NCBI RefSeq assembly: GCF_012396235.1
Contig: NZ_JAAXPA010000036.1
Span: 16,310-80,309 of the forward strand
Direction: 5' to 3'
DNA length: 64,000 nucleotides
Origin: Rhodococcus opacus
Lineage (GTDB): Bacteria > Actinomycetota > Actinomycetes > Mycobacteriales > Mycobacteriaceae
Shown: positions 1-9,366 of the stretch, piece by piece
How positions within the stretch are numbered: position 1 is the first letter of the stretch
Layout of the letters: every line of letters starts with the position of its first letter
Notes under the pieces: generated by a model
What the model was told of the DNA's origin: nothing
What the model saw: the letters and a program-made list of their open reading frames with translations, nothing else
Database searches by the model: none
Program-made: the position numbers and the translations under genes

Positions 1-155
1 GGTTGTGCTGTAGAACATAAACAGCGAGACCGGTTTGTGATATGAACCACATCTAAACGTTACTTTGCGACACCACTACACAGACATGAACAACAGTTCC
101 GGGGGGAGCGGATCCGCGCAGGTGGATCCGGGTTCGGGAACGGTAAGGACACCAC

Positions 156-1559
156 ATGCTGTTGCCGATGGCACCGACCGATTCACTGTTTCTGCTCGGC
201 GAGTCCCGCGAGCATCCAATGCACGTCGGCGGCCTGGCAGTGTTCACGCCACCCGAGGGGGCGTCGGCGGCCGATGTGCGCGCGATGTTCGATGCCGCGC
301 TGATCGGTGACCAGGTGGCGGCGCCGTTCCGTAAGCGGGCCCGCCGCTCGGTGACGTCGCTCGGCCAGTGGGGCTGGGACACCCTTCCGCACCACGAGGT
401 CGACCTGGAACACCACGTGCGCCGCGACGCCCTGCCCCAGCCGGGCGGAATGGCAGAACTGATGACCCTGGTGTCGAGGCTGCACGGCACCCTGCTCGAC
501 CGCAGCCGCCCCCTGTGGGAAATGCACCTGATCGAGGGCCTCGCCGACGGCCGCTACGCGATCTACACCAAGATCCACCATGCCCTCGCCGACGGTGCGT
601 CCGCGATGAGGCTGCTCCGCGACAGCATGAGCGAGGACCCCCACCGTCGGAACATGCCCACACCCTGGCAACCCCGAAACCCGCTGACGGCCGTGCCGGA
701 CGCGGGCGTCGCGGTGTCGGGAGGGCTCGGCTCGGCACTGCCCACGATGGCGTGGGACGCCGCCCGCGCGGCGGTCGGCGAGGTGGCCGGACTCCTGCCC
801 GCAGCGGTCGGCACCGTGGATCGCGCCCTGCACGGCAAGGGCGGTGCGGTGTCGCTGACCGCACCGCACACCCTGTTCAACGTGCCGATCAGCGGAGCCC
901 GGCACGTCGCCGCCCGGTCCTTCCCCCTCGAACGGATCCGCCTGCTGGCCAAGCACGCCGACGCCACCATCAACGACATCGTGCTGACGATGTGCGCGGG
1001 CACCCTCCGGGCCTACCTGCACACCCGCGACGCGTTGCCGGACAACCCCCTGATCGCGATGGTCCCCGTCTCCCTCCGCGCGCCGAATACCGGGGCCGGC
1101 GGCAATCGGGTTGGCGTGCTCATGTGCAACCTGGCCACCCACCTCCCCGACCCCGCGCACCGACTCGAAACCGTGCGCAACTGCATGAACGAGGGCAAGG
1201 CCGCCCTCCAGGCGATGAGTCCCGCCCAGGTTCTCGCGATGAGCGCCCTCGGCGCCGCCCCGCTAGGAGTCGAGATGTTCCTCGGCCGCCGCGGTCCGCT
1301 GCGACCACCCTTCAACGTCGTCATCTCCAACGTCGCCGGCCCCCGAACCCCCTTGTACTGGAACGGGGCCCGACTCGAATCCCTCTACCCGCTGTCCATC
1401 CCCACCACCGGGCAGGCACTCAACATCACCTGCACCAGCAGCGACGACCAGATCGTCTTCGGCCTCACCGGCTGCCGCCGCACCGTCCCCGACCTGCACC
1501 CCATGCTCGATCACCTCGACGCCGAACTCGACCTGCTCGAGACCGCCGTCGGGCTGTGA
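156..1559 (+). CDS. Wax ester synthase / diacylglycerol acyltransferase (WS/DGAT)
   Basis: This 467-residue protein belongs to the bifunctional WS/DGAT family, which transfers an acyl group from acyl-CoA to diacylglycerol or a fatty alcohol to make storage lipid at the membrane or lipid-body surface. The active-site motif HHALADG is at residues 141-147. The family opening PTDSLFLLGE...HPMHVGG, the PLWEMHLIEGL block (119-129) and a C-terminal VISNVAGPR stretch are all present, and the length is typical. The ATG at 156 follows an AAGGA box; an in-frame ATG at 168 is possible. It stands alone on the plus strand and ends 22 bases from the end of the convergent biosynthetic operon. Which acceptor it prefers cannot be read from sequence. 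Confidence 0.93.
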   Translation: MLLPMAPTDSLFLLGESREHPMHVGGLAVFTPPEGASAADVRAMFDAALIGDQVAAPFRKRARRSVTSLGQWGWDTLPHHEVDLEHHVRRDALPQPGGMAELMTLVSRLHGTLLDRSRPLWEMHLIEGLADGRYAIYTKIHHALADGASAMRLLRDSMSEDPHRRNMPTPWQPRNPLTAVPDAGVAVSGGLGSALPTMAWDAARAAVGEVAGLLPAAVGTVDRALHGKGGAVSLTAPHTLFNVPISGARHVAARSFPLERIRLLAKHADATINDIVLTMCAGTLRAYLHTRDALPDNPLIAMVPVSLRAPNTGAGGNRVGVLMCNLATHLPDPAHRLETVRNCMNEGKAALQAMSPAQVLAMSALGAAPLGVEMFLGRRGPLRPPFNVVISNVAGPRTPLYWNGARLESLYPLSIPTTGQALNITCTSSDDQIVFGLTGCRRTVPDLHPMLDHLDAELDLLETAVGL

Positions 1560-1581
1560 CCTCCGCGGAGCATCTGCGCGC

Positions 1582-2838
1582 TCACACCGTCACCGTGTCC
1601 GCGGCGGCCACGCGCACCTGAAATTCGAGGCGTGCCATGGCCTCCCGGGCGGCGTCGAGTGCCTGTTCGGCGGTGTCCCCGACCGCGCGTGCGTACGCGA
1701 CACGTGAATCGGACGATTCCAGGACGGTGACCGCGCCACCCGGGCGGACCAGGAGTTGCACATCGGTCACGCCGTCGACCTTCCGGGCGTCGTCGATGCC
1801 GCTGACGTCGGTGAGAACACCCGCGACCGGTGCGGCGGCGAACCAGATCGCGGAACAGCGGGCCGGCCGCTCCTCGGCGAGGACGGCCCGGATCCCGGGT
1901 AGGACCTTCTCCCCGACGGTCTGCCGCACGACGCATTCGGCGAGGTCCACACCGGTGGCGTCGAGGGCCAGGGCCGGAATCTCGTCGCCGCCCATCCGCA
2001 CGTGGGTTTCGATCACCCGGGGACCGGTCGGGGTGAGCACGATCTCGGTGTGGGTTGCACCGAACTCCACACCGACGGCGTCGAGCACACTCGTCACGTA
2101 CGTATGGATCCGTTCTTCCTGCTCCGCGGCGAGGGCTGCCGGTGCCACGTGCCCGAGTTCGACGAAGTTCGCCGGGTCGGAGAACTTGCGGGTGACGGCG
2201 ACGATCTGGTGTTCGCCGCATTCCGAGAAGGCCTCCACGCTGAATTGCGGGCCTTCGTGGAACCGCTCGACGAGCACCCCGCTGGTGGTCAGGCCGTCGA
2301 AGTCGCCCCCGGCGCGTGCGAACGCCGCGGCCAGTGCGCTCTCCTCCCGAACCACGGCCACCCCGGCACTGCCCGCGCCACACACCGGTTTGACCACGCA
2401 GGGAAAGCCGTGTTCGAACGCGAAGGCACGCAACGCATCCACGTCGGCGACGACGGCGGAGGCGGTGGCGTCCACGCCGGATTCGCGAAGCGCGGCGCGC
2501 ATGGCGTTCTTGTCGTGGACCGACGTCACCGTGCGGCGCGAGTGGGTGGACAGGCCGAGGGCCTCCCCGATCGCGGCGCAGCGGTCCTGGTCGCGTTCGC
2601 CGAACGTGGCGATCCGGGTGAACGGATGCTGCGCATGCGCCGCCGCGGCCAACGCGATCCACTCCTCGTCCGGCGCGTCGTACCGCACGGCGATGACCCG
2701 CGAGTGCTCGGTCAGACGGCGAAGCTTGGCGACGAATTCCAGTCGGCAGATCACCGAGGTCTGTGTGCCGGGAAGGGCGTCACGGACCCGGCCCGGGAGG
2801 TCGCGGCCGCTGCCGACGACGAGGACGTGTTCGGTCAT
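1582..2838 (-). CDS. ATP-grasp ligase (second of the operon)
   Basis: A 418-residue ATP-grasp enzyme, the fold that forms amide bonds through acyl-phosphate intermediates. The central glycine-rich segment CVVKPVCGAGSAGV is the ATP-clamping region. The metal-binding end reads VIETHVRMGGDE, so the usual Asn of the E-x-N-x-R motif is replaced by His. Family members in small clusters (BacD, DdaF type) join amino acids, so peptide or amide formation is the likely role; the substrates are unknown. The ATG overlaps the stop of the MFS gene as ATGA. Longer open frames upstream run antisense-like through the transporter and lack a ligase fold. It is the last gene of the eleven-gene operon. Confidence 0.88.
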   Translation of the reverse strand: MTEHVLVVGSGRDLPGRVRDALPGTQTSVICRLEFVAKLRRLTEHSRVIAVRYDAPDEEWIALAAAAHAQHPFTRIATFGERDQDRCAAIGEALGLSTHSRRTVTSVHDKNAMRAALRESGVDATASAVVADVDALRAFAFEHGFPCVVKPVCGAGSAGVAVVREESALAAAFARAGGDFDGLTTSGVLVERFHEGPQFSVEAFSECGEHQIVAVTRKFSDPANFVELGHVAPAALAAEQEERIHTYVTSVLDAVGVEFGATHTEIVLTPTGPRVIETHVRMGGDEIPALALDATGVDLAECVVRQTVGEKVLPGIRAVLAEERPARCSAIWFAAAPVAGVLTDVSGIDDARKVDGVTDVQLLVRPGGAVTVLESSDSRVAYARAVGDTAEQALDAAREAMARLEFQVRVAAADTVTV

Positions 2839-4154
2839 TTCTTCACCTCGAGTATCGAGAAGGGAGACAGTGCAGGAAGGTCGCCGGCCGGGCGTTCCTT
2901 CGTCCGTGCGCGTTCCGCGAGACTGCGATGCGCCGCCGTCCGGGAGACCAGTGCCGCGGCCCCGAACGTCCCGGCCAGGACGGGCCACGCCAGGAGACCG
3001 GCCGGCAACAGGACGACGACCAGAATGGTGGGGCCGAGCACCTTCTGGCCCGTCATGCCGAGACTGAACGCGCCCAGATAGCGGGCCACAGCCGGCTGTG
3101 GGGACAGCTCTGCCGACAGTTCCCAGGCGGCCACGGAGTGGATGTTCTCGGCGACCGACAGTGCCACCACCGCAACGACAACGGCGACGATCGCCGGAAC
3201 GGTGTCGGCCATCTGGCCGACGGCGAGTGCACCGCAGCAGAAGGCCATCAGCGCCCCGGTCCACGTCAGGAGTCGCGCCGCCGCGGACGTGCCCTCGGCG
3301 AACCGGGCGACGTAGACCTGCAGGACCACCGTCAGCACGGTGTTGACCGCCATGAGCACCGGCACCCATGCGAGCGGCACCGACGTGTACTCGATGACCC
3401 AGATCGGGAGCAGAACGATCAGCACGGTGTCGTACAGCGACAGGACACCGTTGCCGACCGTGAAGACCATGAACCACCGGTCGCGGAACGGCGAGCGCAC
3501 CGCGGTTTCGGCCGGCCCGGGACCAGCGGGGAGCGGCGTGCGTTGCACGACCGTTCCCGTCCTTCGGAGTACGAGCCGGACGGCGAACGCGATGACCACG
3601 AAGGAGATTCCGTTGCCCAGGAACAGCGCCGTGAACGCGGCGGAGGTGCCGGTCACGAAGACGACACCCGCCAGCAGGAACCCCGCGGTGAGACCCACGT
3701 TCCGGATGGCGCGGATGGTCGCCATCGTCCGGGTCCGGTCGTGGCCGCCGATCACCGCCGTCACGACGGCCTGCTGGATCGGGCTGCTCGCCCGGTCGGC
3801 AGCGGTGAGCAGCACGGTGAGCACGAGGTAGGCGGTGAAATCGGATACGAGCGCGAAGCATCCGTAGCCGATGCCTCGCAACAGCAGGAGTGCCACGTAG
3901 AACCGGCCGGACCCCACCCGGTCGGCCAGCCTGCCCAGGGGCACCGGGGCGAGAAGCGCGAGCGCACCCGCGATCGTGGTGGCCAGGGCGATCTGGTTCG
4001 CGGTGAGACCGACCACGCCGATGAAGTACAGGGTGAACGACGCGAAGAACATCCCGGTACCCAGCGAGTCGACGCCGGCGCCGACGGCGAGCGTGCGACC
4101 GGCCGCGCTGTCGGGAAGCAGCGCATCACCCAGCCGCCGCAGGCGGGCGCTCAC
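2835..4154 (-). CDS. MFS transporter, probable product exporter
   Basis: A 439-residue major facilitator protein with about 12 hydrophobic helices and the loop motif GRLADRVGSGRF between helices 2 and 3. The GTG start lies inside the stop of the preceding gene (GTGA), and the stop overlaps the next start (ATGA), so it is coupled on both sides. As the only transporter of the cluster, it most likely exports the finished compound and may give self-resistance. This role is inferred from context; the family also includes uptake systems. Confidence 0.88.
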   Translation of the reverse strand: MSARLRRLGDALLPDSAAGRTLAVGAGVDSLGTGMFFASFTLYFIGVVGLTANQIALATTIAGALALLAPVPLGRLADRVGSGRFYVALLLLRGIGYGCFALVSDFTAYLVLTVLLTAADRASSPIQQAVVTAVIGGHDRTRTMATIRAIRNVGLTAGFLLAGVVFVTGTSAAFTALFLGNGISFVVIAFAVRLVLRRTGTVVQRTPLPAGPGPAETAVRSPFRDRWFMVFTVGNGVLSLYDTVLIVLLPIWVIEYTSVPLAWVPVLMAVNTVLTVVLQVYVARFAEGTSAAARLLTWTGALMAFCCGALAVGQMADTVPAIVAVVVAVVALSVAENIHSVAAWELSAELSPQPAVARYLGAFSLGMTGQKVLGPTILVVVLLPAGLLAWPVLAGTFGAAALVSRTAAHRSLAERARTKERPAGDLPALSPFSILEVKK

Positions 4155-4897
4155 GGGATGCTCCCCGGCGTCAGGAAGGCGTGCACGAGATCGGCCGACC
4201 GCTGCACGTGGGTGGGTGTCGCCGCCTCGGGCGCCGGACGCCGCAGGTGGTTCCAGGCGTACCGACGGGCCGCGTTGACGAGTAGTTCGGCATCCCCAGC
4301 CGAGGCTGCCGCGGACTGCGCGACCAGCGCCGCCGCCATGAGGAGTCGGCTCATCCGGTCGACCAGCACCCACCCGGCGGCCGCGACGGTCGCGGGGTCT
4401 GCACCCACCCATTCGTGGCGGGTGGTGCCGAGGGCTCCGAGCGCGTCGTCTACCATCTGCCAGGCCGCCAGCAACCTTCCCCGGGGAGCGACTCCGAGAA
4501 GCTCCCTGGACCGGTGGGCAGCCGCGTCGAAGTGTTCGCGAATCGTCAGCAGTTCCAACGCATGGGTGGTCAGGGTCCAGCAGTCGGCCCGGGCGGTGCC
4601 GCTCCCGTCGGCGCGGACTGTGTCCGCTGCAAGCGAGTAGGCGATGCAGCGCCGGGCCACCCTCCGGGCGCGACCGTGCGACAGCTGCGGAAGGGCGTGC
4701 CAGGCCCGGACGGCGATCACGTCGACCACCCGGTCGGCGATCTCCTCGCGACGCGCATTCGCCCACGCGCTGCCGTCGAGCAGGTCTGCCGCGCTCGCGA
4801 ATCCGGTGACGGCACCCTCCAGGATTCCGAGGCCTTCGGCATCCCAGACCGCCGCGACCCGATCGGGTGCGGCCGAAGACAGTAAACGTGTGCTCAT
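4151..4897 (-). CDS. Uncharacterised helical protein of the biosynthetic operon
   Basis: A 248-residue protein I do not recognise. It is rich in Ala, Arg and Leu and appears almost wholly alpha-helical, with no signal peptide, no clear membrane segment and no Cys cluster. Charged and aromatic patches (RAWHALPQLSHGRARR, TRHEWVGADP, RYAWNHLRRP) could form a binding pocket. Its start overlaps the aminotransferase stop (ATGA) and its stop overlaps the GTG start of the exporter, so it is made with the pathway enzymes. It could be a novel enzyme, a scaffold or an accessory protein; nothing in the sequence decides. Confidence 0.8.
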   Translation of the reverse strand: MSTRLLSSAAPDRVAAVWDAEGLGILEGAVTGFASAADLLDGSAWANARREEIADRVVDVIAVRAWHALPQLSHGRARRVARRCIAYSLAADTVRADGSGTARADCWTLTTHALELLTIREHFDAAAHRSRELLGVAPRGRLLAAWQMVDDALGALGTTRHEWVGADPATVAAAGWVLVDRMSRLLMAAALVAQSAAASAGDAELLVNAARRYAWNHLRRPAPEAATPTHVQRSADLVHAFLTPGSIP

Positions 4898-5814
4898 GCG
4901 AACTCCAGCCAGTGACGGTAGGTGGGCTCGCGCCCGCGGACCACGTCGTGGAAGACGTCGCGCAGTTGCTTGGTGATCGGGCCGCACCCGCCCGCCGCCA
5001 CCGGGCGGTCGTCGACCGACGCCACCGGGACCACCTCGGCGGCGGTGCCGGTGAGAAACGCCTCGTCGGCGACGTAGAGCTCGCTGCGGGTCAGGCTTTG
5101 CTCCCTCACCGTGATCCCCAGGTCACGGGCGAGCGTGATCACGGTGTCGCGGGTGAGACCGGGCAGGATGTTGTCGCCGACCGGCGGGGTGATCAGTTCA
5201 CCGTCGCGGACGGCGAAGATGTTCGCGGCGGATGCTTCGGCGACGTGCCCGGTGGAGGTGAGCATCAGTGCGTCGTCGTATCCGGCGCGCAGCGCGCCGA
5301 CCTTCGCCAGAGCCGAATTGACATAGGCACCCGTCGCTTTGGCGAGCGGCGGGACCGAGTGAACGCCGTTGCGTTGCCAGCTGCTGACGACGAGGCGGCA
5401 GCCGTCCTGGTCCGCGGTTTCGCCGAGGTACGAACCCCACGGCCAGGCCGCGATGGCCACCCGGGCGGTGTCCAGCGCAGGCGCGACCCCCATCGAGCCG
5501 TAGCCGAGGTAGACGATCGGTCGCAGATAGCCGGAGTCCAGGCCGGTGCGGCGGAGCAGTTCGAGCGAGATCTCGGTGAGCTCGTCCACCGACCACCCGG
5601 GGTCCATCAGGTACACCCGTGCCGAGTCGTGCAGCCGTCGCAGGTGCTCGCGCAGCCGGAACACGGCCGGACCGCGGTCGGTCGCGTAGGCCCGGATGCC
5701 CTCGTAGACACCCCATCCGTAGTGCAGACTCGGTGTCAATACATGGACCTGCGCCTGGTCCCAGGCGACGAATTCACCGTCCATCCAGACGGTGCTGGTG
5801 GGGATCAGTTCCAT
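4894..5814 (-). CDS. Class IV PLP aminotransferase (IlvE-like)
   Basis: A 306-residue fold-type IV aminotransferase, close in length and motifs to branched-chain aminotransferases. The PLP lysine is K159 in PPLAKATGAYVNS, and the family motifs LHYGWGVYEGIRAY, EASAANIF and LPGLTRD are present. It would transfer an amino group between glutamate and a 2-oxo acid. In this operon, next to an Ldh2-type oxidoreductase that also acts on 2-oxo or imino acids, it may supply or remodel an amino-acid building block rather than serve general metabolism. The ATG at 5814 is preferred because it starts at the family consensus; it overlaps the upstream gene by ten bases. Confidence 0.9.
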   Translation of the reverse strand: MELIPTSTVWMDGEFVAWDQAQVHVLTPSLHYGWGVYEGIRAYATDRGPAVFRLREHLRRLHDSARVYLMDPGWSVDELTEISLELLRRTGLDSGYLRPIVYLGYGSMGVAPALDTARVAIAAWPWGSYLGETADQDGCRLVVSSWQRNGVHSVPPLAKATGAYVNSALAKVGALRAGYDDALMLTSTGHVAEASAANIFAVRDGELITPPVGDNILPGLTRDTVITLARDLGITVREQSLTRSELYVADEAFLTGTAAEVVPVASVDDRPVAAGGCGPITKQLRDVFHDVVRGREPTYRHWLEFA

Positions 5815-7070
5815 TGTTCTGCTTTCGGTTCGGTGGCGGCGGGCCGCCGGGACGGGACGGGGACTGCCGGTGCACCGACCAGGTCCAGCCGCCGCTCGAT
5901 GCTGCGCGACTGCAGTGTCAGAGCCTCGCGATACTTGTCGGCGCCTTCGCCGCGGAATGCGAACCAGCCCCAGCGGGGTCGCAGTTCGCATCCGCGGGCG
6001 ATCTTGGCCTCGTAGGCGGCGAGGCCGTAGTGGACGCGACGGATGCCGTGCTCCACCGCCCAGTGCGCGGTCTCGTGGTAGGTCAGGGTCAGGTAGCAGC
6101 CACGAATCCCCGGGGCGAAGCCGGCGGTCCTGGCGAACAACGTGTCGGGGGTGCGGAGGTAGAGCACGAAACCCACGAGGCGACCGTCGAGTTCGGCACC
6201 GAGCACCACACAGGAATCGCCCAATTCCTCACGGACGGCGTCGAAGTCGCGTCGGACCCGGTCCTCGCCGCCGGGCAGCCCGTACTTGGCCCGGTGCGCG
6301 ACCTGGAGGGCGACGACGTCGTCGTCGATCGCCGCGGGACCCCAGCGGACCACTGTGCGCAGGCCGGCCTCGGTGTAGTCGGCGACCTCCTTGCGGAGCC
6401 GGACGCGACGGCGCTTGCTCAGGCTCGCGACGTATTCCGCCCAGCTGTGGCCGCTCAGGTCCTGCACACCCTCGGCGCCCAGCAGGGCCGCCGTGTACCC
6501 GGCGCCGGATGCGGAACCGTCCACCTCCTCGGCGTCGGACGCACCGACGTACAGCAATGCCACACTGCGGCAGCCGAGTTCGTCGCCGGCTTGATGGAGC
6601 AGGTCGGGCAGGGCCGCCATGACCGCGCGGCGCTGATCGTGCGAACGGCCGGGCGCGTGCGCGACACCGTGGTGGTTGCCGAACGTCGCGAGCGCCAGCG
6701 ACGGGTACTGATCCTCGCGGGCACCGGACAGCGCCTCGGTCAGCTCGGCCCAGCGCAGCCGATCGGGGTGATCGAGCAACTCCGGTTCGGCCATCGGCCC
6801 TGCGGTTCCCGCCAGCCGGGGTGGGTCGTAGAAGAGCAGGCCCCCGGGCCGCGCCGTGAACAGCAGTGGCGCGACCGCGACGGTGCGGCCGTCCGCGCGC
6901 ACCTCGAGGTAACGCACCTCGTGCAGGTCGGTGCGTTCGGTGAATCGCCACCACCGCGCGTCCTCCCAGATGGTGTCCGGGTCGGCGATGCCCGCGAAGT
7001 CGGCGGCCGTGGGGCGGGCGCCGCGGGGCAGGACGTGGCCGGTGATCCCGTCGACATCGATGGCGGTCAT
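5805..7070 (-). CDS. FemAB-like GNAT-fold acyl/aminoacyl transferase
   Basis: A 421-residue protein resembling the peptidogalycan-recognition/FemAB-like group (PF04339 type) of double-GNAT-fold transferases. Visible blocks are SKRRRVRLRKE near the middle, the acyl-binding-like GRLVGFVLYLRT and the C-terminal HYGLAAYEAKIARGCELRPRW. Related proteins transfer aminoacyl or acyl groups onto amines. In this cluster it could add a residue to the peptide or acylate it for protection. It overlaps both neighbours (ATGA upstream, 10 bases downstream). Substrate and donor (aminoacyl-tRNA or acyl-CoA) are unknown. Confidence 0.78.
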   Translation of the reverse strand: MTAIDVDGITGHVLPRGARPTAADFAGIADPDTIWEDARWWRFTERTDLHEVRYLEVRADGRTVAVAPLLFTARPGGLLFYDPPRLAGTAGPMAEPELLDHPDRLRWAELTEALSGAREDQYPSLALATFGNHHGVAHAPGRSHDQRRAVMAALPDLLHQAGDELGCRSVALLYVGASDAEEVDGSASGAGYTAALLGAEGVQDLSGHSWAEYVASLSKRRRVRLRKEVADYTEAGLRTVVRWGPAAIDDDVVALQVAHRAKYGLPGGEDRVRRDFDAVREELGDSCVVLGAELDGRLVGFVLYLRTPDTLFARTAGFAPGIRGCYLTLTYHETAHWAVEHGIRRVHYGLAAYEAKIARGCELRPRWGWFAFRGEGADKYREALTLQSRSIERRLDLVGAPAVPVPSRRPAATEPKAEQWN

Positions 7071-8293
7071 GCTGCGTCCTCGCTTTCGGCACGGTCCCAC
7101 TCGAATCCGGCGCTCACCTGTTCGGCGGTGGCGATCAGCCGATTGCCCAGCGCCGTGAAATCGGGGTCGGTCACCACCCAGTAGGCGAGGAAGTCCGCCG
7201 ACTTGCGCTCGTTGTACCGGGCAGGGGTCCAGTCGTCGCCGACGTGGGTGTTCAGCGTGAAGTCGTGCACGCCCGGCGGAGCGTCCGGCAGTCGCACCAC
7301 CCGGCCCCGGCGCGGCGGCACGCCGTAGAACGCTGCGTGTGGGGCGGTCGCCACCCGGTCCCGGACAGCATCCAGGTCGGTCGGCAGCCCGCATTCCACC
7401 CGCGCCCAGAGATGTCGAGGATCGATGCCCAGGACATGGCGGAGCATCGTCGGTATCGGTCCGCCGCCGATCCGTGCCGCCACTTCACAGAGCACGATGT
7501 CGCCGTCCGCGGTGACGAAGAACTCGGCGTGCACGCAGACGGTGGGCGGCGAGCCCAGTGCATCGACGAGCCGCCAGGTCTCGTCCACCAGGCGTGCGCA
7601 GACCGGGTCGGTGGTGTCGACCGAGCGGGAGCCGAACGGGGCGTCGGTCCAGTGCTCGAGGCACCCCTGGCCGGTGTAGCGGGACGCGATGGCGGCCACC
7701 GGGTCTCCGGCGACGCGGAACGCATCCACATGGTGCACCGCGCCGTCGACGAACTCCTCGACTTCGTACGGTGTCGCCGTGACGATGTCGGCGAGTCCGG
7801 TTGCCTGCGCGCGCGAATCGAGCACGTAGACGCCGGTGGAGCCGGAGCCACTGCGCGGTTTGACGACGACCCGGCCCGGGTTGCCTGCCATGAAGTCGAC
7901 GATGTCCGCCGGGTGGCGCACCGGCGCGAAGACCGGGACGAGAAGCCCCGTGGCCTGCGCCATTTCCTTCATCAGGATCTTGTCGCGGTAGCCGGCCGCC
8001 GTGGCGGTGTCCAGGCCCGGGAGGCCGAGTTCGCCGCGCAGTGTGGCGGCCCTCTCCACATCGACCTCGGCGAGGGCGACGACCGCTTTCGGCCGGTGCC
8101 GTCCGGCGAGTTCCCGAGCGGCGCCCAGCACCGCGTCGTCGTCGTGATAGTCGGTGACCGTGACGATCTCGGCGAATCCCTCACCCGGATCCGTTCCCTC
8201 GGCGCAGACCGCCACCAGACGTCCGCGCTTCTCCGGCAGCCACTGGGCGAAGGGCAACCCGGCGGCACGCGGGCTGATCAGTACGAGAATCAT
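7067..8293 (-). CDS. ATP-grasp ligase (first of the operon)
   Basis: A 408-residue ATP-grasp protein distinct from the one at the end of the operon. It has a Rossmann-like N-terminal domain, the ATP-binding loop VVVKPRSGSGSTGVYV, the lid region EVEEFVDGAVHHVDAF and the metal end ILCEVAARIGGGPIP, in which the Asn of the usual E-x-N-x-R motif is Ala. Homologues act as carboxylate-amine ligases. Two different ATP-grasp enzymes in one operon suggest two amide bonds or a tripeptide-like product. ATGA overlaps join it to both neighbours. Confidence 0.87.
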   Translation of the reverse strand: MILVLISPRAAGLPFAQWLPEKRGRLVAVCAEGTDPGEGFAEIVTVTDYHDDDAVLGAARELAGRHRPKAVVALAEVDVERAATLRGELGLPGLDTATAAGYRDKILMKEMAQATGLLVPVFAPVRHPADIVDFMAGNPGRVVVKPRSGSGSTGVYVLDSRAQATGLADIVTATPYEVEEFVDGAVHHVDAFRVAGDPVAAIASRYTGQGCLEHWTDAPFGSRSVDTTDPVCARLVDETWRLVDALGSPPTVCVHAEFFVTADGDIVLCEVAARIGGGPIPTMLRHVLGIDPRHLWARVECGLPTDLDAVRDRVATAPHAAFYGVPPRRGRVVRLPDAPPGVHDFTLNTHVGDDWTPARYNERKSADFLAYWVVTDPDFTALGNRLIATAEQVSAGFEWDRAESEDAA

Positions 8294-9366
8294 CGAGAAG
8301 CTTCCTTCCTCGTCACGGCGAATCCATCGAAAGTTGTGTCCAGCGTGGCGAAGACCTCCGCGGTCCGGGCGTCCAGCGGTATCCCCCGCGCCCGTCGTTC
8401 GCGCTCGTGGGCGCGTTGCGGATCGCCCGGGGCCACCACCGGCGTCCCAGTGGCGGGCGTCGCCCCGCGGACGGTGCCGAGGAGATCCGCCAGCCCGGCC
8501 GTGAAGTGCGCATGCCCACTGAACGCTCCGGGGTCCAGGGCGAGGATGAAGTGGCCGACCCCTCGGCTGCGACCGGGGGTTCCCTCACCGACTTGCTCGA
8601 GCTGCCAGTCGGGCGGCGACCCGGTCAACACGGCGCCCAGCAGAGTGACCGCCATTGCCAGGCCCTGTCCCTTGTAGCCGCCGAGTGGCGACAGGGCGTA
8701 CGCCTCGTCGGGTTCCGCGGTGGGCCGCCCGTCGCGATCGGTGGCCCAGCCGCTGTTCAGCGGTCGTCCCTCGGCCCGGCGGTGCTTCACCTCACCGAAA
8801 CACACCTGGCTGGTGGCCATGTCGAGGGCGAGCCCGTCATCCCCCGTGCCCGCGGCCACGCTGATCGGGTTGGTGCCGAACAGCGGCTCGACCCCGCCGT
8901 ACGGAGCCACCCGGGACGCGGCGGACGTGACTGCGATACCGATCATCCCCTGCCCGGCCAGGTGCCGGGTGTAGACCGACGCCGCGCCGAAATGGTTGGA
9001 ATTGCGCACGCCCACCGCCGCGACGCCGAAAGCCTTGGCCCGGTCGGCTGCCAGGCGGGCGGCAGCGAGTCCGGCGAGCACGCCGAGTGCGCCGTCCGCA
9101 TCCAGCAGCAACCCGGCCCCACGGTCCCGGACCACGGTCGGGCACGCCGCTGCATTTGCGACGCCCGTCGCGAGTTCGTCCAGGTATTGCGGCAGCAACC
9201 GCAGACCGTGGGTGTCGATGCCGCGCAGGGACGTGTCGACGAGCGCGACAGCCACCTGATCGGCGTCGTCCTCCGGCACTCCGGCCTCGACGAGTGCGAT
9301 CGAGGCGAGCCAACGGGCCTCCTGCTCGTCGATCAGCGAACCAGGGTTCGGTGTCTGGTGGATCAT
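8290..9366 (-). CDS. Ldh2-family NAD(P)H oxidoreductase
   Basis: A 358-residue member of the malate/L-lactate dehydrogenase family (Ldh_2, PF02615), a fold unrelated to classical lactate dehydrogenases. The signature GIDTHGLRLLPQY carries the family His-Gly, followed by RNSNHFGAASVY and PLGGYKGQGLAMAV. The family reduces 2-oxo acids, and some members reduce cyclic imines such as piperideine- or pyrroline-2-carboxylate. In this operon the plausible role is making a 2-hydroxy or cyclic amino acid unit. The ATG overlaps the stop of the epimerase gene as ATGA. Specificity cannot be assigned. Confidence 0.9.
   Translation of the reverse strand: MIHQTPNPGSLIDEQEARWLASIALVEAGVPEDDADQVAVALVDTSLRGIDTHGLRLLPQYLDELATGVANAAACPTVVRDRGAGLLLDADGALGVLAGLAAARLAADRAKAFGVAAVGVRNSNHFGAASVYTRHLAGQGMIGIAVTSAASRVAPYGGVEPLFGTNPISVAAGTGDDGLALDMATSQVCFGEVKHRRAEGRPLNSGWATDRDGRPTAEPDEAYALSPLGGYKGQGLAMAVTLLGAVLTGSPPDWQLEQVGEGTPGRSRGVGHFILALDPGAFSGHAHFTAGLADLLGTVRGATPATGTPVVAPGDPQRAHERERRARGIPLDARTAEVFATLDTTFDGFAVTRKEASR

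Noticed and set aside
1582..3861. 759-residue reading of the last ATP-grasp gene
   Set aside because: The first 340 residues are Arg/Gly-rich antisense-like sequence over the MFS gene. The ATGA overlap at 2836-2838 marks the true start.
2763..4640. 625-residue plus-strand open frame opposite the MFS gene
   Set aside because: Its product is His/Arg/Gly-rich without motifs, and the minus strand encodes a clear transporter. It is a high-GC antisense shadow.
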